Shown here one piece after another: positions 60,611 to 64,000 of a DNA stretch of 64,000 bases; positions within the stretch are counted from its first letter, which is position 1; each line of letters starts with the position of its first letter. The translations under genes and the position numbers were made by a program. The notes beneath the pieces are model-generated. The model did no database searches, was not told the origin of the DNA, and saw nothing but the letters and a program-made list of their open reading frames with translations. Origin of the DNA: Candidatus Dormiibacterota bacterium (GTDB lineage Bacteria; Chloroflexota; Dormibacteria; Aeolococcales; Aeolococcaceae); NCBI GenBank assembly GCA_003162415.1, contig PMOL01000004.1, forward strand, positions 392,474 through 456,473, written 5' to 3'.

Positions 60611-61306
60611 ATGACCACCTTGTACGAACCCAGCCCCCAGGACAGCGGCAACGGCATCGCCGTGTCAGTGCTCAGGCCCTGCTCGCTGCGCGGGTGCACC
60701 CACACGGACGCACAGCTCTGCGCCTACCGGGATCGCCGCGGCCGCCAGTGCCCGGCCGCGTTCTGTCCCGCGCATAGCGTCGCGTTCTCCGGCATCACGT
60801 ACTGCCGCCGCCACGCCGGCACCGTGCAGGCGATCGGCGAGCTGTCCAAGGATCCAAACGGCTTCCCTGACCTCAACGACCGTGCACCATCGCTGGTCAA
60901 TTGGATCGCTCGCGACCTCGATCAGAGCGTCCGGCGTCTGCTCGGCCGCGCGGCTCGCAGTGGCGAGAGCGTCATCGTCGATGAAAGCGTCCGTCTGGCT
61001 CATGACCCGGCTCGCAAGGCTCGCTGGGAACGGAGCTGGCGAATCGTCGAGCACACCGGGCTCGTTCTCAAGGTGACCGTGCACGTGAGTGAGGACAACG
61101 ACTCGCTCGTGCATGTCCGCGTCGGTACCGAGATGGTCGCGGACGGCGTTCCGCCCTGGATCGCACGCCGTCGCGAGGGCCAGGAGGTTGAGGCCGCGAT
61201 CGACGTGTCGCAGCGCCAGCTCTTCTACAAGTTCCTCGAGGAGAACATCTCGTCGGCCGTGCTCCGCTTCCGGGCTCGCGGCGACCGCGCGCCCTGGGGT
61301 CGCTGA
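60611..61306 (+). CDS. Cys/His-rich zinc-binding hypothetical protein
   Basis: A 231-residue protein. Residues about 25-75 hold a Cys/His cluster: RPCSLRGCTHTDAQLCAYRD, RRGRQCPAAFCPAHSVAFSG and TYCRRHAGT, enough ligands for two zinc sites. The rest is alpha/beta with no recognised family (SLVNWIARDLDQSVRRLLGR). ATG 60611 is chosen because GGAG lies eight bases upstream, and TAGGAT at 60584-60589 gives a short leader. The end is four bases from the convergent ligase gene. Confidence 0.7.
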   Translation: MTTLYEPSPQDSGNGIAVSVLRPCSLRGCTHTDAQLCAYRDRRGRQCPAAFCPAHSVAFSGITYCRRHAGTVQAIGELSKDPNGFPDLNDRAPSLVNWIARDLDQSVRRLLGRAARSGESVIVDESVRLAHDPARKARWERSWRIVEHTGLVLKVTVHVSEDNDSLVHVRVGTEMVADGVPPWIARRREGQEVEAAIDVSQRQLFYKFLEENISSAVLRFRARGDRAPWGR

Positions 61307-61310
61307 CCGC

Positions 61311-62510
61311 TCAAGCCGGCACGGCCTCGGTCTCGGCGCCGAGCACGGTCATCAACCTTCCGAGCAGCTGCTGACCCTCGGTGCCAGGTCCGGCTCCCGG
61401 CGTGCCCCTCGAGAGCTCTTGCGCGATGGCGTCGAGCTCGTGGAGTGCCCCGGGTGTGTCGAGGTCGTCGTCGAGGCGCTCGAAGAACCGCTCCTCGTGG
61501 CTACGGGCCGCCTCGTGACTGATGGTGCCACCCGCCTGCATCGCCGATAGGTATCGGCTATGCCGCGCCGTGGCGACGTCGAGCTCGGCGTCGTCGTATG
61601 ACCAGGACTTCCGGTAGTGATGCGCGGCGAGGAGCAGGCGCACCGCGGCGCCGGGCACGCGGGCGACCAGGTCGCGGACGAAGACGAGGTTGCCCAGGGA
61701 CTTGCTCATCTTCACGCCGTCGAGGTTGACCATCGCGACGTGGGTCCAGTGCCGGACGTAGGGTGCGACCCCTCCCGCCTCGGCCTGGGCGATCTCCGAC
61801 TCATGGTGCGGGTAGATCAGGTCGTCGCCGCCACCGTGAATGTCGATGGGGTGACCGAGCGCGCCGATGGACATCACGGTGCACTCGATGTGCCAGCCGG
61901 GACGCCCCGGTCCCCACGGGCTGGGCCAGTTCGGCTCGCCCTCGGCCGATGCCTGCCAGAGCACGAAGTCGAGCGGGCGCCGCTTGCGCGTGTCGTCCGG
62001 GTCGGCACCGCGTTCGCGACTGAGCTCGATCATGGTCGCGTGGTCGAGGTGGCTCAGACGGCCGTAGTCCGGGTAGGCGCCCGAGTCGAAGAAGACCCAA
62101 CCGTTGACCGAGTAGGCGTAGCCGTCGTCGACGAGGCGCGCGATCCAGTGCACCATCTCCTCGACGTGGTCGGTTGCACGCGGTGCCGCGTCGACCGGCA
62201 GGAGGCCGATCCCGGCCATGTCGTGGTCGAACATGCGCACCTGCTCGCTCGCCAGGTCTTGGAAGTCGACGCCACGCTCGCGCGCGACACGCAGGATGTC
62301 GTCGTCGACGTCGGTGACGTTGCGCACACTCCGCACTGCCAGGCCGGCGTCGCGGAAGCGGCGGTTGAGCACGTCGAACACGTGATAGACAAAGGCGTGG
62401 CCGAGGTGCGCCGAGTCGTACGGGGTGATGCCGCAGACGTAGATGCCGACCCGTCCACCCCGCGGCTCGAAGGGCACCACCTCCTGGAGGGCGGTGTCGA
62501 ACAATTGCAT
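61311..62510 (-). CDS. Class I CysRS-family ligase, MshC-like (or short CysRS)
   Basis: A 399-residue member of the cysteinyl-tRNA synthetase/MshC family. HIGH region YVCGITPYDSAHLGHA, zinc ligands Cys in HIECT and His/Glu in YPHHESEIAQAEA, and KMSKSLGNLVFV. The words GITPYD and GRPGWHIEC are as in MshC, the cysteine:GlcN-Ins ligase of mycothiol synthesis, and the length (about 400) fits MshC; CysRS is about 460 and has a C-terminal anticodon domain, which ends early here after LDDDLDTPGALHEL. So either MshC or a truncated CysRS. TAGAAT lies nine bases before ATG 62510. Confidence 0.82.
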   Translation of the reverse strand: MQLFDTALQEVVPFEPRGGRVGIYVCGITPYDSAHLGHAFVYHVFDVLNRRFRDAGLAVRSVRNVTDVDDDILRVARERGVDFQDLASEQVRMFDHDMAGIGLLPVDAAPRATDHVEEMVHWIARLVDDGYAYSVNGWVFFDSGAYPDYGRLSHLDHATMIELSRERGADPDDTRKRRPLDFVLWQASAEGEPNWPSPWGPGRPGWHIECTVMSIGALGHPIDIHGGGDDLIYPHHESEIAQAEAGGVAPYVRHWTHVAMVNLDGVKMSKSLGNLVFVRDLVARVPGAAVRLLLAAHHYRKSWSYDDAELDVATARHSRYLSAMQAGGTISHEAARSHEERFFERLDDDLDTPGALHELDAIAQELSRGTPGAGPGTEGQQLLGRLMTVLGAETEAVPA

Positions 62511-62519
62511 GCGGGCCCG

Positions 62520-62525
62520 ATTCTA
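62520..62525 (-). promoter_or_regulatory. -10-like element TAGAAT before the CysRS/MshC-like gene
   Basis: On the minus strand TAGAAT precedes ATG 62510 by nine bases; it overlaps the 3' end of the upstream Nudix gene. Confidence 0.4.
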
Positions 62526-62999
62526 CGGCGCGCTCGACACCGCCCCTCGTGATGGCTCGCTCTCGAGCACATGCCGTGCCGCCTCGAGAACGGACACGCT
62601 GCTCTTGAAGCTCAGCCGCGCCTTCGCATCGTCGAATCCGAACCATGCGGCCTCAGCGATCTCGGCCGGATCCGGGCGCAACTCAGCGTCTGGTGTTGCT
62701 TCGACGATGAAGTGGTGGACGCGCTTGAAGACCAGCGGGCCACCTTTGGGCTTGCGATACACGTACTCGATGGGCGGAAGCGGGGCGCGGAGGACCAGCG
62801 ATGCAAGCGCTATGCCGGTCTCTTCGGAGATCTCGCGCATCGCCGCGACCTCGGGTGTCTCACCGGGTTCGATGTGGCCCTTGGGGAAACCCCAGTAGCG
62901 CCCGTCGTTGACCAGGCAGACCTCGTAGCCGTCGGGAGACCGCCGCACCACCACACCCCCTGAGGAAATCTCGTTGGGGCGCATGGGCCGGCGGGGCAT
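62523..62999 (-). CDS. Nudix hydrolase (Ap4A/NTP type)
   Basis: A 158-residue Nudix enzyme: EISSGGVVVRRSPDGYEVCL, WGFPKGHIEPGETPEVAAMR, EISEETGIAL gives a complete Nudix box, followed by KRVHHFIVEAT. The WGFPKGH form is typical of diadenosine-tetraphosphate or mutated-nucleotide hydrolases. ATG 62999 is the first sensible start (MPRRPMRP); ATG 62984 is possible. The open frame beyond is antisense to tRNA-Asp. Ends 13 bases before the CysRS-like gene on the same strand. Confidence 0.88.
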   Translation of the reverse strand: MPRRPMRPNEISSGGVVVRRSPDGYEVCLVNDGRYWGFPKGHIEPGETPEVAAMREISEETGIALASLVLRAPLPPIEYVYRKPKGGPLVFKRVHHFIVEATPDAELRPDPAEIAEAAWFGFDDAKARLSFKSSVSVLEAARHVLESEPSRGAVSSAP

Positions 63000-63055
63000 G
63001 ACCGCACCGTACACCGGTCCGCCCTGAGCCCGGTTGCTATCATCGGGTGCTTCGC

Positions 63056-63134
63056 GGCCCCGTGGTGTAGCCTGGTCTAACACGCCACCCTGTCAAGGTG
63101 GAGATCGTCGGTTCAAATCCGATCGGGGTCGCCA
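63056..63134 (+). tRNA. tRNA-Asp (anticodon GTC)
   Basis: Acceptor GGCCCCG (63056-63062) pairs with CGGGGTC (63124-63130), with one G-U pair; discriminator G and encoded CCA (63132-63134). The anticodon loop CTGTCAA is held by a CACCC/GGGTG-type stem, and the T-loop reads GGTTCAAATCC. Isolated gene between Nudix and GNAT genes. Confidence 0.96.
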
Positions 63135-63164
63135 CTCGAGGCGGGAACGAGAGAATGAGTCCTC

Positions 63165-63731
63165 ATGGACACTGTTCCTCCGCGAGATTTGCATCCTCCA
63201 GAAGAGTTGCACGGCGAGAAGGTCACCTTGCGTCGCTATCGGCTGACCGATACCGCCGCCGTGAAGGCCGCCATCGCGGCGAGCCTCGATCGCCTTCGGG
63301 AGTGGATGCCCTGGGCGCAGTCACCGCCGACCGACCAATCGGTGATGAGCTTTCTTGGACCCGCGGTCGCGCAATTCGGCGGCAACGCAGCCGCCAACTA
63401 CGCGATCACGTTGCGCGACACCGGTGAGTACGTCGGTGGCTGCAGCCTGATGCCGCGCATCGGACCGGGAGCGCTGGAAGTCGGCTACTGGGTGCACAGC
63501 GCGCATCATCGCCGTGGTATCGCGACCGAATCCGCGCGCCTGCTCACCAACACGGCGCTGGCGCTCCCCGGCATCCGAAGTGTGGAGATCCATTGCGCCG
63601 AGCGCAACATCGCCAGTGCGAGCGTCGCACGAACACTGGGATTCCGGCTCGATCGCGTGGTACCGGATTCCGCAGATCTCCCTCTCCAGACGGGCAACTC
63701 GATGATCTGGATTACCGAACGATCCGTCTGA
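63165..63731 (+). CDS. RimJ/RimL-type GNAT acetyltransferase
   Basis: A 188-residue acetyltransferase: GEKVTLRRYRLTDTAAVKAA at the N-terminus, EYVGGCSLMPRIGPGALEVGY, then the acetyl-CoA loop VHSAHHRRGIATESARLLT and the C-terminal ASASVARTLGFRLDRVVP. This is the RimJ/RimL branch, which acetylates protein N-termini or small amines; the substrate is unknown. It follows tRNA-Asp by 30 bases and converges with ppk2. Confidence 0.9.
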   Translation: MDTVPPRDLHPPEELHGEKVTLRRYRLTDTAAVKAAIAASLDRLREWMPWAQSPPTDQSVMSFLGPAVAQFGGNAAANYAITLRDTGEYVGGCSLMPRIGPGALEVGYWVHSAHHRRGIATESARLLTNTALALPGIRSVEIHCAERNIASASVARTLGFRLDRVVPDSADLPLQTGNSMIWITERSV

Positions 63732-63738
63732 CCAGCGA

Positions 63739-64000
63739 TCAGGTGATCGTGATCCCCGCAAGGTCGGGCGGCTCAGGATACTTCGGGTCCATCTCGGTGA
63801 GGGTCTCGATGAGCAACCGGCTCACCGCCCAGTTGCGAAACCACTTGTGATCCGCCGGGACGATGTACCACGGCGCGTCCCTGGTTGACGTGCGCGCTAT
63901 CGCCTCCGAATAGGCGGCCTGATATTCCTTCCACAGCGCGCGATCCTCGAGGTCGCCGCGCTGGAACTTCCAGCGTTTCTGCGGATCCCTGAGGCGTTCC
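63739..64000 (-). CDS. Polyphosphate kinase 2 family protein (C-terminal part; 5' end outside window)
   Basis: The visible C-terminal 86 residues read ERLRDPQKRWKFQRGDLEDR, then TSTRDAPWYIVPADHKWFRN and WAVSRLLIETLTEMDPKYPE, matching the end of PPK2 enzymes: the WKF element, the APWYIVPADHKW motif and the final helix. PPK2 moves phosphate between polyphosphate and nucleoside phosphates. The Walker motifs lie outside the window, so class (NDP, NMP or AMP specific) cannot be given. The stop is 8 bases from the GNAT stop. Confidence 0.9.
   Translation of the reverse strand, partial: ERLRDPQKRWKFQRGDLEDRALWKEYQAAYSEAIARTSTRDAPWYIVPADHKWFRNWAVSRLLIETLTEMDPKYPEPPDLAGITIT

Overview
The window is GC-rich, densely coded chromosomal DNA with GTG and TTG starts and many 1-4 base gene overlaps. 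No phage, transposase, integrase or CRISPR array is visible. The gene content (a gyrB-plsX-gyrA operon, a two-gene glycine decarboxylase, an MshC-like CysRS relative, DUF4232 and other Ser/Thr/Pro-rich lipoproteins, tandem 7TM NarL-type histidine kinases, Ku plus a multidomain LigD) suggests a Terrabacteria lineage. A Chloroflexota bacterium of the Limnocylindria/Dormibacteria kind is my best guess and an actinobacterium the main alternative; this is inference from gene content, not a phylogenetic result.

Layout. 1-11 kb is a signalling island: a NarL response regulator (cut by the window edge), a stand-alone receiver, three tandem paralogous membrane histidine kinases, a receiver-cyclase fusion and, divergently, a protein with a C-terminal cyclic-nucleotide-binding domain. 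10.8-18.3 kb holds an acyl-CoA mutase large subunit, a membrane GAF-GGDEF-EAL protein, an S51-like peptidase fused to a CysRS-like C-terminal domain, and QueG. 18.4-26.4 kb is an envelope and redox block: a LysM transglycosylase, ApbE overlapping a Ser-rich membrane protein and a GT2 enzyme, YceI, then a five-gene operon of response regulator, histidine kinase, ferric-reductase-like heme protein, NuoF-like protein and ferredoxin. 26.5-33.4 kb is a non-homologous end-joining block: Ku, a DNA-ligase-fold protein that has lost its catalytic residues, a DDAH-like hydrolase, an HNH nuclease, a lipoprotein and a PE-Lig-Pol LigD. 33.5-40.8 kb is gyrB-plsX-gyrA-DUF885. 41-50 kb has an EF-G paralogue, a methyltransferase, DedA, gcvPA-gcvPB-pyrE and a frameshifted AIM24 gene. 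50-64 kb mixes lipoproteins, an acyl-CoA dehydrogenase, a lytic transglycosylase with a long structured leader, Nudix enzymes, a poly-glycine protein, DinB, a sigma-like protein without region 4, DAHP synthase, the MshC/CysRS-like ligase, tRNA-Asp, GNAT enzymes and the end of a PPK2.

Two signals stand out. First, the apparently inactive ligase paralogue co-transcribed with Ku, next to a full LigD, may be an undescribed accessory factor of bacterial end joining. Second, a recurrent promoter layout puts a -10 hexamer 6-9 bases before the start codon in about a dozen genes, which implies that leaderless transcription is common here; it was also used to choose several starts. No stretch over 300 bases lacks a gene.
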